Assembly: GCA_021784835.1 (NCBI GenBank) | Contig: JAJYHI010000047.1 | Span: 1 to 63,617, forward strand | DNA: 63,617 nt | Direction of reading: 5' to 3' | From: a bacterium | GTDB taxonomy: Bacteria; SZUA-79; Acidulodesulfobacterales; Acidulodesulfobacteraceae | Part shown: positions 34,216 to 42,512 of the stretch, in pieces | How the letters are laid out: every line of letters begins with the position of its first letter | How positions within the stretch are numbered: position 1 is the first letter of the stretch | Translations under genes and position numbers: made by a program | The notes under the pieces: model-generated | What the model saw: the letters and a program-made list of their open reading frames with translations, nothing else | Databases searched by the model: none | Told to the model about the DNA's origin: nothing

Positions 34216-35061
34216 TTAAGCTGTTAAATTATGGTGCGCTTTCATATGGCAATCATAGGAAGTTTTTTCTTCTTCCTTATAAAATTTAAGCCTGTTCATA
34301 AGGTTGTCAAAGTTTACTAAATGCCCGTCGAAGTCGGGGCCGTCTACGCAGGCAAATTTTGTTTTATTGCCTACCAAAACCCTGCATGCGCCGCACATTC
34401 CCGTTCCGTCTATCATAATAGGATTTAAACTTACGATTGTTTTTATGGATTTTTCTTTGGTTAAGTCGCTTACTGCTTTCATCATAATTACCGGACCGAT
34501 GGCGATAACCCTGTCTATCTGTATTTTTTTATCGTAAATAAGGCTTCTTAAAACATCGGTAACGATGCCTTTAGTGCCGCAGCTTCCGTCGTTTGTAGCG
34601 GCAAGAACTTCATTGCTCGCCGATTTCATCTCGTCTTCCATCAAAAGAAGCTCTTTGTTTCTCGCTCCGATTATAGATATGACGTGATTTCCTTCCGCCT
34701 TCATAGCTTTGGCTATAGGATATATTGCCGCAGTTCCAAAACCGCCTCCGATGCAGACTACGGTTCCAAATTTTTTTATTTCGGTAGGAACGCCGAGAGG
34801 ACCGACTAAATCGGCTAAGGCATCGCCGACGTTCAATTCGCTGAGCAGATGCGTAGTTTTTCCAAGCGTCTGCACAAGTATAGTAATAGTTTTATCGTTT
34901 TTGTCTGAACTTGCGATAGTAATAGGAATTCTCTCGCCGTTTTTATTTACCCTTAATATGATAAATTGGCCTGGTAACGCTTTTAACGCTATATCCGGAG
35001 CCGATATATTATATAAATTTATCCCTTCGCCGAGATTTTTCTTGCCGATTATTTGATACAT
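34216..35061 (-). CDS. NfnA/SudB-like FAD and 2Fe-2S subunit
   Basis: 281 residues. The ferredoxin-reductase-type FAD domain has RIPITIAS (about 60). The NAD domain has CIGGGFGTAAIYP (about 107) and AIGPVIMMKAV. A C-terminal 2Fe-2S site has GMCGACRV and FACVDGPDFDGH. These are the features of the small subunit of NfnAB (also called sulfide dehydrogenase beta). With the downstream GltD-like gene it forms a bifurcating transhydrogenase that could supply or consume reduced ferredoxin for the redox enzymes in this window. tRNA-Cys lies 45 nt upstream on the same strand. Confidence 0.88.
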   Translation of the reverse strand: MYQIIGKKNLGEGINLYNISAPDIALKALPGQFIILRVNKNGERIPITIASSDKNDKTITILVQTLGKTTHLLSELNVGDALADLVGPLGVPTEIKKFGTVVCIGGGFGTAAIYPIAKAMKAEGNHVISIIGARNKELLLMEDEMKSASNEVLAATNDGSCGTKGIVTDVLRSLIYDKKIQIDRVIAIGPVIMMKAVSDLTKEKSIKTIVSLNPIMIDGTGMCGACRVLVGNKTKFACVDGPDFDGHLVNFDNLMNRLKFYKEEEKTSYDCHMKAHHNLTA

Positions 35062-35106
35062 ATTTTTATCGTTTTATTTATAATAGTTTATCGTTTGATA
35101 ATGTGA

Positions 35107-35181
35107 TGGAGGCGGCACTCGGAATTGAACCGAGGTATAAAGGTTTTGCAGACCTCTGCCTTACCGCTTGGCTATGCCGCC
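35107..35181 (-). tRNA. tRNA-Cys (GCA)
   Basis: 75 nt including encoded CCA. Acceptor GGCGGCA/TGCCGCC, anticodon loop CTGCAAA with anticodon GCA, T-arm GGTTCAATTCC. The D-loop is short, as is common for tRNA-Cys. Lies just upstream of the nfnA-like gene. Confidence 0.96.
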
Positions 35182-35251
35182 TTAATTAAAATATTATCGG
35201 ATGTTCTTTTATTGTATTACTTTTTCACTTTTTTTTAAATAGTTTTTTCTT

Positions 35252-36352
35252 TTATTTGTACAGCAACAGGCTTTTTGCTCGTATTCTGCGGTTTACCTTC
35301 GGCACTCCCGACTTAAGCTGTTTGAGGTTTATACCTTCCGGTTTAGCATAAATGGAAAATGTTCCGACCCTATTAAATACGGTTTTTACTAAAGCAATAC
35401 CTTTATTAAAAGATTTAAAGCTGAATACGCTGCTCCTTTCTATCCCGCCGGAAGAAACTAATGACAATTTAACGTTGCCGTTTATGCGGTCGGCGTTCGT
35501 TATCACGTTGCCGAATTTATCGATCGCAACTATTTTAATTATAAAAGGTCTTCCTGCCGGAATTTGGGCAATGTTTGTAGAAATAAGAAACTTTTTAAAA
35601 TAAGAAGGTTTTATGTTTATATTTTTACTTATAAAAATATGAGGCCTGCCGCCGTAATTAACGGCAAAGTTTAACTGTCCTATACCCGCCCTGTCCGAAA
35701 TAAAATTGAATTTACCGGCACCGTCGTTTATGTAACTGGCTGGTATTATTCTGGGTCTTATGCTGAAGTTGTCTCCGGTTAAATAAACTTTTATGCTGCC
35801 GTTTGATTTCGGCATTAATTTTACGGGGTTTCCGTACTGATCGGCAGCATATATTTTTACTTTAAACGGAACGCCGGCTATAACGTTTTTCGGAGCCGAT
35901 ATTTTTAAATTATGGAACGGTCCTGCATAAATATGAATGGGCGTACTTTCGTCTTCTACGCCTTCAAATGAGCTCGAAACCTCTATTTTGCCGGCTTTTT
36001 TATAAGAAACGTCAAAGTTTACTATGCCTTTCTTAAACTCTGAGGCGGGAATATTTAACTGTTCTTGATTGCTTTGCCCGCCGATATTTACGTTAATGTT
36101 CAATCCCTCGTATTTCTTAGAAAAATCAGTAATTACATTGCCGTAATCGTCTAAAGCAACCAATCGGACGTCAAATTTGCTGCCGGCCTGGACGCTGTGC
36201 GGTACGCTTATAGTGAAATTATTAAGCTTTCCGGGAAGAATGGTTATAGTGGTAAACGCATAACCGTTAACGGAAAACATAGGAATTAAGCAAAAAAGCA
36301 GTAAAGAGAAAATAACGGCGTAAAAAGTTATTTTTTTTGCATTAAAATTCAT
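35252..36352 (-). CDS. Exported protein with three Ig-like (filamin/invasin-type) repeats
   Basis: With the ATG at 36352 it has 366 residues. I prefer this start because AGGGGA lies about 10 nt upstream; an in-frame ATG 12 codons earlier has no clear ribosome-binding site. A signal peptide (FYAVIFSLLLFCLIPMFSV) is followed by three about 100-residue repeats. Each holds an A-x-D-x-(Y/F)-GN-(V/P) strand: ALDDYGNV, AADQYGNP, AIDKFGNV. Such beta-sandwich repeats occur in surface or envelope proteins. It lies 5 nt behind the PilO-like/TPR gene, so a role in the cell envelope or pilus biology is plausible. No catalytic motif. Confidence 0.7.
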   Translation of the reverse strand: MNFNAKKITFYAVIFSLLLFCLIPMFSVNGYAFTTITILPGKLNNFTISVPHSVQAGSKFDVRLVALDDYGNVITDFSKKYEGLNINVNIGGQSNQEQLNIPASEFKKGIVNFDVSYKKAGKIEVSSSFEGVEDESTPIHIYAGPFHNLKISAPKNVIAGVPFKVKIYAADQYGNPVKLMPKSNGSIKVYLTGDNFSIRPRIIPASYINDGAGKFNFISDRAGIGQLNFAVNYGGRPHIFISKNINIKPSYFKKFLISTNIAQIPAGRPFIIKIVAIDKFGNVITNADRINGNVKLSLVSSGGIERSSVFSFKSFNKGIALVKTVFNRVGTFSIYAKPEGINLKQLKSGVPKVNRRIRAKSLLLYK

Positions 36353-36393
36353 AATCGGATTCCCCTTAATAAAAGAATATTGTTCCATATTTA

Positions 36394-37482
36394 TTATCGT
36401 ATTTTTTTTGAAATATTTAAATAATATTTAATTTTTTCATCGGAAGGATTCAACTCTAAAGCTTTCCTAAAACTGTATTCGGCGTTGGAAAACATTTTTA
36501 AACGCATGTACGACAGTCCCAGAATAAAATTTATCTGCCATAATTTTTTGTGCTCAAGCGCTTTTTTGGCATAATACACGGATGCCCTGTAATTTTTAAT
36601 TTCGTATTCGTCCAAGGCGGCATTTGATAATGCCCTGTAATTATCCGGATTATAACTTAAGGCTTTTTTAAACATAATCAATGCAGTGCTGAAATCGTTT
36701 TGCGAAAACGATAAAACTCCTTTTTTATTATAAAAATTTGATTCTTGAATGCCTGATTTTTTAATGAAAGCAGTTTTTTTTGCTAATTTTCTATAAACTC
36801 TTTCGGATATATTTGATTTTTTCTTTATTTTTTCATAATTTAAAGAAACGGCTTTTGGCTTTGCAGCGGTTTTTTTATTTTTCTTAACGATATATAAAAA
36901 CGGATTTATAGTTCCGAAATCTTTCGGCTTCTTTATATATCGCTTAGATTTCAAAATGCTTTTTAACGCATCTTGTCTGCTTATAACATATGCAGCCAAG
37001 ATTGAGGAAAAATTTACCGAATTGTTTTTATTTATATTTTTACCGATATAGAATTTTTTAAAATTTATTTTATAATTATACTCTAAATCTTTAACAAAGG
37101 AATATATATCGCGTGGATTTCCGAAGCCGGAAACTTTAAAATAAAAATCGGCGGCTGTATTTTTTTTATTTAATTTTATAAATTTAACGGCATCCAATTT
37201 TATTCGATATTTTTTTCCGGCGCTTATAATTTCCGAAATGAAATATTTTTCGTTTTTATTGAAAGAATATCCGTAGCGTAAAATAGGAAAGTCGGTTTTT
37301 CGTATTCCTTTTATGCTTTCGTCTATCTTGATTTGAATACTTTTTAGCTCGGCGATTCTTTTGTTTATCAAAAAGTTTATTTTATTTTCTTTTGCCGTAA
37401 TGCTTTTATATATAAAAAAAACGGCAAACACCGATATTATAAAAAATGTTACGGCAAAATAATATGCTATTTTTTTATTCAC
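36394..37482 (-). CDS. Membrane protein with PilO-like domain and C-terminal TPR repeats
   Basis: 362 residues. One N-terminal membrane helix (7-28) is followed by a short coiled region and an alpha/beta segment to about 170 that resembles the periplasmic fold of PilO/GspM proteins. A Lys-rich linker then leads to about three tetratricopeptide repeats (residues 255-360, with NPDNYRALSNAALDEYE and NPSDEKIKYYL). This combination in one chain is unusual. Probably a bitopic inner-membrane scaffold in the periplasm, working with the Ig-like protein encoded just downstream. The PilO resemblance is by pattern only. Confidence 0.6.
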   Translation of the reverse strand: MNKKIAYYFAVTFFIISVFAVFFIYKSITAKENKINFLINKRIAELKSIQIKIDESIKGIRKTDFPILRYGYSFNKNEKYFISEIISAGKKYRIKLDAVKFIKLNKKNTAADFYFKVSGFGNPRDIYSFVKDLEYNYKINFKKFYIGKNINKNNSVNFSSILAAYVISRQDALKSILKSKRYIKKPKDFGTINPFLYIVKKNKKTAAKPKAVSLNYEKIKKKSNISERVYRKLAKKTAFIKKSGIQESNFYNKKGVLSFSQNDFSTALIMFKKALSYNPDNYRALSNAALDEYEIKNYRASVYYAKKALEHKKLWQINFILGLSYMRLKMFSNAEYSFRKALELNPSDEKIKYYLNISKKIR

Positions 37483-37550
37483 GACATTATATTTTTTTAA
37501 AATTAAATTAATATATTATATATATTTAATACATTATTAAAAATTTTAAG

Positions 37551-37934
37551 TCAATCAATTTTGTAATAGGACGCCATAGACGTATCCGTTTCATAGACGT
37601 TTACGCTTTTTACGGCTATGCCGTTATGTTGCGTAGATTTAATTTTTTTTTCAAATTCGTTATATATATACATAGCTAAATTTTCCGCAGAAGGGTTTGC
37701 GTTTAAAAAAAAGGGGGTCTCGTTGATGAACTTATGGTCGAGCGTTTCCAATACTTCGTTAAGATAATTTTTCAGCAGTTTAAAATCTATTGCAATTCCT
37801 ATTTCGTTTAACTTAGATGCAGAAACGACGGCTTCAACCTTCCAATTGTGCCCGTGAATGTTTTCGCATTTTCCTTGATAGCCTCTTAAGGCATGCGCAG
37901 ACGAAAAACCCGACGTTATTTTTAAATCGAACAT
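37551..37934 (-). CDS. queD: 6-carboxy-5,6,7,8-tetrahydropterin synthase QueD
   Basis: Queuosine/deazapurine pathway enzyme using dihydroneopterin triphosphate. 127 residues of T-fold; zinc His ligands H14, H27 and H29 with Cys23 in CENIHGHNW, and the C-terminal VYETDTSMASYY holds the pterin-anchoring Glu. Full length. No other queuosine genes are adjacent. It is the conventional counterpart of the divergent PTPS-like gene at 24.9 kb. Confidence 0.92.
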   Translation of the reverse strand: MFDLKITSGFSSAHALRGYQGKCENIHGHNWKVEAVVSASKLNEIGIAIDFKLLKNYLNEVLETLDHKFINETPFFLNANPSAENLAMYIYNEFEKKIKSTQHNGIAVKSVNVYETDTSMASYYKID

Positions 37935-37944
37935 AATTATTTTA

Positions 37945-38568
37945 TTACGAACCGGTAAAATTATCGTTAATTTTAATTTTTGCGTGCATTCTGAGATTTA
38001 CAATCATATTTTTAAGTTTCTTCGCCAGTTCAGCCGCATATTTTTGCTTTTGTTTTTTTGCAGTTCCTCTTCCGTTTTCGATAGTAAATAAAAAGAATTG
38101 CAGTCTGTATTTTATGAATTTTTTTTCTATTATAATTTTTTTTAAAAAATTATAGAAACCGTTTTTATCAAAACCAAACTTGCTTAAAAATACCGAAAAA
38201 CTTGTGCGCCTATGAAGAACCGCAAACTTCTTTTTAAAATTTTGAGCCATAGCCTTTAAAGCAGGATTGCTTATAATTAAGCCGCCGGCCTTTTCCTGCT
38301 GATTAAGAATAATAATCCTGTTTATATATATATTCGTCAAATGCTTTAATTCGCCGTTGGTTAACGTTTTGTTAATTTTAACATATTTTAAATTATTTAC
38401 CATATTAAAATTATATAAAAAGTATAAATCATTTAGCGTTATAGCAGTATTGTCAACCGAGGCGGCTATAGAATCAACCTGAAATCCGCTTGAAACACTA
38501 GCAGAAACCGAAGTCAAAAAAAATGCAAAAAAAAATGACAGCCAAGCAGTTTTTATTTTATATTTCAT
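37945..38568 (-). CDS. Exported SurA-N-like protein without PPIase domain
   Basis: 207 residues with a signal peptide (WLSFFFAFFLTSVSASVS), then VDSIAASVDNTAITLNDL, the typical opening of SurA/PrsA-type periplasmic chaperones, followed by a helical N-terminal domain. The parvulin domain is missing, so it would be a chaperone or folding factor without isomerase activity, or a lineage-specific envelope protein. It lies 10 nt ahead of queD and is divergent from the histidine kinase, with 44 nt between start codons holding both promoters. Confidence 0.6.
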   Translation of the reverse strand: MKYKIKTAWLSFFFAFFLTSVSASVSSGFQVDSIAASVDNTAITLNDLYFLYNFNMVNNLKYVKINKTLTNGELKHLTNIYINRIIILNQQEKAGGLIISNPALKAMAQNFKKKFAVLHRRTSFSVFLSKFGFDKNGFYNFLKKIIIEKKFIKYRLQFFLFTIENGRGTAKKQKQKYAAELAKKLKNMIVNLRMHAKIKINDNFTGS

Positions 38569-38612
38569 TATTTCTAATAGAAATTATTAAAAATTTATTA
38601 TAAAATCTTTCT

Positions 38613-39866
38613 ATGCATTACAATATAGTATCTATATTTTATATTTTAATATTATCATTATTTTTATTTTTTTTATATATTTTTTTATTTAAAAATATAC
38701 AGTATTTATTTGCTAAAAATAAATTAAGGGAATATACGCGTGAAATTGAAATTTATAAAACCATATTAAACAACATTAAAGAAGGGGTTGCCGTTATAAA
38801 CAAAGAAAAAGAAATCTTATTCGTAAACGAATCTTTCGGCAAAAACATAAGGTCGGCAAAAACTGACGGCAAAATTATTAATAATCAATTCGATTTTTTA
38901 ACTAGAAATATAGAACTTAATTCATTAATAGACGGAGCGGTTAAAAATAATTTTTTTAAAATAACCGAAAAAAAAATTTCTTACTACGATAGGGCCGAAA
39001 AAAAAACTGCCGATTGCATAATCTTTAAGATAAATAATAATGATAAATATGCGGTAATAGTTAAAGATATCACCGACATGCAGAAAATAGAAGATATCAG
39101 GTCGTCTTTTATTCAGAACGTTTCCCATGAATTACAAACGCCGGTAACGGCTATAACCGGTTTTGCCGAAACTTTAAAAAACGGTGCTATCGATAACCCT
39201 TCCGTCAGGTTGAAATTCGTGAATATAATCGAACAGCACGCAAAACGGCTTCGATTTTTAATTGACGACCTGATTACGCTTTCCAATATCGAAACGGAAA
39301 AGTTTCCGGTTAAGTTAGAAAATATAGATATTAAAACTAATATAGAAAATTCTTTAATTTTATTTGAACATGAAATAAAAGAAAAAAATTTATCCGTTAT
39401 TAATAAAGCGAAAAATGATACATTTATTTCGGATACCGGCAAAATAAGCCTTATAATAAACAACCTTATTCAGAATGCCGTGAAATACGGCAATAAAAAC
39501 GGCATAGTATCGATAGAAGGGTACGCCTGCGACAAGGCGGCGGCATTGAATTTTATTTCTGAAGCCGAAGAAACATCGGTTTTATGGAATTTTTATTTCC
39601 TTAACGAAGACGACTCGCAATTTCTTTTCTTTTCAATAATCGATAACGGTATTGGCGTAAACTATACTAATCTTTTAAGGCTGGGCGAAAGATTTTTCAG
39701 GATCGACGGCTCGCATAAAAATTCAGCCAAAGGTTCCGGGCTCGGACTGGCTATCGTAAAGCACACCCTGAAATTATTAAGAGGCAGCGCCGTCATTAAA
39801 AGCAGTATGGGAAACGGATTTAAGTTTTCTTTCGTTATACCGGTAAAACGGTTAAACAAAATTTAA
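38613..39866 (+). CDS. Membrane sensor histidine kinase (PhoR-like)
   Basis: 417 residues. One transmembrane helix (5-28) is followed by a cytoplasmic PAS-like domain (about 45-155) and the HisKA domain with the phosphorylated His172 (SHELQTPV). The ATPase domain has NLIQNAVKYG (N-box), DNGIGV (G1) and GSGLGLAIVKH (G2). An insertion of roughly 40 residues lies between N-box and G1 (GYACDKAAALNFIS onward). There is no large periplasmic sensor domain, so the signal is likely cytoplasmic or in the membrane. No response regulator is adjacent. The 3' end overlaps the convergent mqnA by 15 nt. Confidence 0.88.
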   Translation: MHYNIVSIFYILILSLFLFFLYIFLFKNIQYLFAKNKLREYTREIEIYKTILNNIKEGVAVINKEKEILFVNESFGKNIRSAKTDGKIINNQFDFLTRNIELNSLIDGAVKNNFFKITEKKISYYDRAEKKTADCIIFKINNNDKYAVIVKDITDMQKIEDIRSSFIQNVSHELQTPVTAITGFAETLKNGAIDNPSVRLKFVNIIEQHAKRLRFLIDDLITLSNIETEKFPVKLENIDIKTNIENSLILFEHEIKEKNLSVINKAKNDTFISDTGKISLIINNLIQNAVKYGNKNGIVSIEGYACDKAAALNFISEAEETSVLWNFYFLNEDDSQFLFFSIIDNGIGVNYTNLLRLGERFFRIDGSHKNSAKGSGLGLAIVKHTLKLLRGSAVIKSSMGNGFKFSFVIPVKRLNKI

Positions 39867-40736
39867 CTCTGGAGTAGATTTTATAAGCTTATATTTGTAA
39901 AGTAAATCGGCATAAATATTAAAACCCCTTATTTCATCGGGTCCTAAGTTAAAACTCAGACAGTCCGTCCAATATTCCATAAGCTCTTCAAAAGATATGA
40001 AGTCATAATCGCCGGATTTTATCGCCGTTTCGGCTGCATCTTTAAAACCGGATAACGCTTTTATTTTTGATTTTATCAAATAATCGTATAAAACGGAAAA
40101 TTCATTTTTATTGCCGTCGTAAGATTCTTTTCTTATTATAAAAAGAGCAAAAACAAAAGGGGAAGACGTATGTCTGTACCATAAATCCGCTAAGTCGTAT
40201 GCATAATAGCCGTCCGGAATATTTTTTACAAGTTTTAAGGCATTATTGCCTATATGCAGGAAACTGTTTCCTTCAGCTATTTTTCGATAATAATCCGAAT
40301 CTATCTCAAGCTCTAAATTTTCGTTTTGTTTCAAACTTAAAAATTTCATTTCGTTTAAATCCATTTTATAAAATTCTGCCAATAAAACTTTTAATAAATT
40401 TAACGAGGTAAGGGTTTCCGGCGTAACGTATACCGTTTCGTTCTTATTGAAATTCTCTATGGATTTATTTGAAAAAAGATATATGCTTTTTACTTTTTTC
40501 TTGGAACTTATCGAAAGGTTGGGAAATATATAAGAATTATCGTAATTAGAAATATAGTAAAAAGAAGATGAAGGGCTTATATCTATGCCGCCGTATTGTA
40601 ATTTACTATTCAAAAAAGCCGGCGTTCCGGAAATAAAATCCGCAAAATTATTTCTGTTTTCGCCGTTAAGTATTTTTTTTAAATAATAGTAGATAGGATA
40701 TACGTTAAGATAATTTATTTCTCCTATTTTAATCAT
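39852..40736 (-). CDS. mqnA: Chorismate dehydratase MqnA (futalosine menaquinone pathway)
   Basis: First enzyme of the futalosine route, converting chorismate to 3-enolpyruvylbenzoate. 294 residues of periplasmic-binding-protein-like fold. The N-terminal KIGEINYLNVYPIYYYL matches the MqnA start, and SGTPAFLN and DISPSSSFYY match the substrate site. It implies menaquinone or methylmenaquinone as quinone, which fits the class E fumarate reductase/SQR. MqnB, C and D are not in the window. Confidence 0.88.
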   Translation of the reverse strand: MIKIGEINYLNVYPIYYYLKKILNGENRNNFADFISGTPAFLNSKLQYGGIDISPSSSFYYISNYDNSYIFPNLSISSKKKVKSIYLFSNKSIENFNKNETVYVTPETLTSLNLLKVLLAEFYKMDLNEMKFLSLKQNENLELEIDSDYYRKIAEGNSFLHIGNNALKLVKNIPDGYYAYDLADLWYRHTSSPFVFALFIIRKESYDGNKNEFSVLYDYLIKSKIKALSGFKDAAETAIKSGDYDFISFEELMEYWTDCLSFNLGPDEIRGFNIYADLLYKYKLIKSTPELNFV

Positions 40737-40751
40737 AAAATGATGCTCGTA

Positions 40752-41387
40752 TTACGGTAAAATTTGCGAAATTTCTTTATATAAATAATCTGGATTGTAT
40801 CCTTTTAGTTCGTCGTATTCGTGATTCCCCGAAGCAACGGCGCATATATGAATGCCGGCATTTTTTGCGGCCATTATGTCTATCGGGGAATCGCCGATTA
40901 ATATTGTATACTCTTTTGGAATAGCAGTCATATCGACGATTTTGTTTATCATTTCCGGCGACGGCTTGCCTTCTAAACCGTCGAATACACCGTAAACGCA
41001 ATCAAAAAGACCAATGATCTGCAGATGCTTTAAAAGTTCACGCGATATAGAACCGGTTTTATTAGTCGCTACGCTAAGAATTTTATTTTCGCTTTTTAAT
41101 TTTAAAAGAAGTTCTTTCGCGCCTTTTATCAACGTTGTTTTATCGAAACAGACTTCCGTGTATTTTTTTCTAAAAACGGCGATAGCTTCTTCTTCATTCT
41201 CTTTTCCGAAAAGTTTGCCGAGCAGGCCTTCAAGCGGAACGCCTACGTAAGAACTGGATTCTTCCGGCGTTATCTGCCTGCTTTGGAATTTAGAAAACAC
41301 GGCGTCGAAGGCATCGTTTATAGCTTCAAACGAATCTATAAGCGTCCCGTCTAAATCAAAAATTATTGAATTATATTTTTTTAAAAT
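40752..41387 (-). CDS. HAD-superfamily phosphatase (Gph-like), non-ATG start overlapping galT
   Basis: Phosphoglycolate-phosphatase-type hydrolase. The first ATG/GTG/TTG in frame is a GTG at 41300, which would give 182 residues but would omit the catalytic motif. Upstream, the same frame encodes SIIFDLDGTLIDSF (about 41340-41370), the essential HAD nucleophile motif. I therefore extend the gene to an ATT at 41387, giving about 211 residues and overlapping the galT stop. Later motifs VATNKTGS (motif II) and ILIGDSPIDIMAAKNAG (motif IV) are intact. Translation probably depends on coupling to galT or a rare start codon; an unseen sequence error is the alternative. Confidence 0.75.
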   Translation of the reverse strand: MLKKYNSIIFDLDGTLIDSFEAINDAFDAVFSKFQSRQITPEESSSYVGVPLEGLLGKLFGKENEEEAIAVFRKKYTEVCFDKTTLIKGAKELLLKLKSENKILSVATNKTGSISRELLKHLQIIGLFDCVYGVFDGLEGKPSPEMINKIVDMTAIPKEYTILIGDSPIDIMAAKNAGIHICAVASGNHEYDELKGYNPDYLYKEISQILP

Positions 41388-42466
41388 TTTAAAAAACCTC
41401 TCATAAATTCGGCGGTTTCTTCGGGAATAGCCGTATTAATGGACATTCCGGTTCCTATCTCGAAACCGGCTTTCATAGTCAGTCTTGGAATAATTCTTAA
41501 ACTCCAGTGATAATAGTCTTCTTTTTCGTCTGCTATCGGCGGATTATTAAATACGAAATTATAATCCGGATTGTCGAGCGCATCATACATACCTTTAAGA
41601 ATCTTTTTGACTATTATGCCGAGAGCCTTAACCTTATCCATAGAAATATTTGAAAAACAGGGCTCGTGCGACAGCGGCATTATCCATGTTTCAAAAGGGC
41701 TCGCCGAAGCAAACGGATGAAAAACTATGAAATCGTCGGTCTGCATTATTATCCTTCTGCCGTCCACTATTTCAGCCTGTATCATATCGCAAAAAATACA
41801 TCTTCCAACTTCGTCATAATAAAATCTGGCCTGCGAAATATTATTTCTAAGGCTCAGCGGTATTACGGGCGCGGCTATAATCTGCGAATGGGAATGTATG
41901 ATGGAAGTTCCGGCGTTAGCGCCGCTGTTTTTAAAAATTATGATATATTTAAATTTAGAATTGTTGCGCAGGCTCAAATACCTCTGCCTGTACATCAAAA
42001 AAAGCTCCTGCACCTGCTTGTCCGAAAAAAAAGGTATCGTTTCGTTATGTTTAGGCGTATCTATTACTACTTCGTGCGTACCTATTCCGGGTTTAGTCCT
42101 GAAAACTTCCGTTGCCCTGGGAAAAAAATATCCCGTAAAATCGGTATTTACGGATTTTATCCCTTCATAAGCGTTTAAATTTTCTTCAGAATTAAGAGAA
42201 AGAGCGGCAAATTTATTAGGAATTACTCTTATCCACCAGCCTTTAGAATTTGTCGGAGTGCCATAAGTCCTGAAAGCATCTACTTCATGGGGCGAGAAGT
42301 GTTCGTTTCCCGAACAAAAAGGGCAATCCGCCGAATATTCGCCGAGCTTTTCGAGCGTATCTTTTTTATGTGCGGAGTCCCCGCCGAATTCGTTAGGCCT
42401 TCTTCTTCTTTCGGTAGCTATTATGACCCATTCTCTTGTGGTAGGATCCTGCCTTAATTCCGACAT
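41381..42466 (-). CDS. galT: Galactose-1-phosphate uridylyltransferase family protein
   Basis: 361 residues. The N-terminal RQDPTTREWVIIATERRRRP is diagnostic, the zinc Cys pair is C48/C51 (CPFC), and the nucleophile region is HSHSQIIA (normally HPHxQ), with His retained. It transfers UMP between hexose-1-phosphates (Leloir) or ADP from ADP-glucose in related proteins; the exact nucleotide is not certain. Neighbour of a HAD phosphatase with which it overlaps. Confidence 0.88.
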   Translation of the reverse strand: MSELRQDPTTREWVIIATERRRRPNEFGGDSAHKKDTLEKLGEYSADCPFCSGNEHFSPHEVDAFRTYGTPTNSKGWWIRVIPNKFAALSLNSEENLNAYEGIKSVNTDFTGYFFPRATEVFRTKPGIGTHEVVIDTPKHNETIPFFSDKQVQELFLMYRQRYLSLRNNSKFKYIIIFKNSGANAGTSIIHSHSQIIAAPVIPLSLRNNISQARFYYDEVGRCIFCDMIQAEIVDGRRIIMQTDDFIVFHPFASASPFETWIMPLSHEPCFSNISMDKVKALGIIVKKILKGMYDALDNPDYNFVFNNPPIADEKEDYYHWSLRIIPRLTMKAGFEIGTGMSINTAIPEETAEFMRGFLKF

Positions 42467-42512
42467 ATTTAATATTTATATATAATCTATATTTTATAAT
42501 TTTTTATATTTC

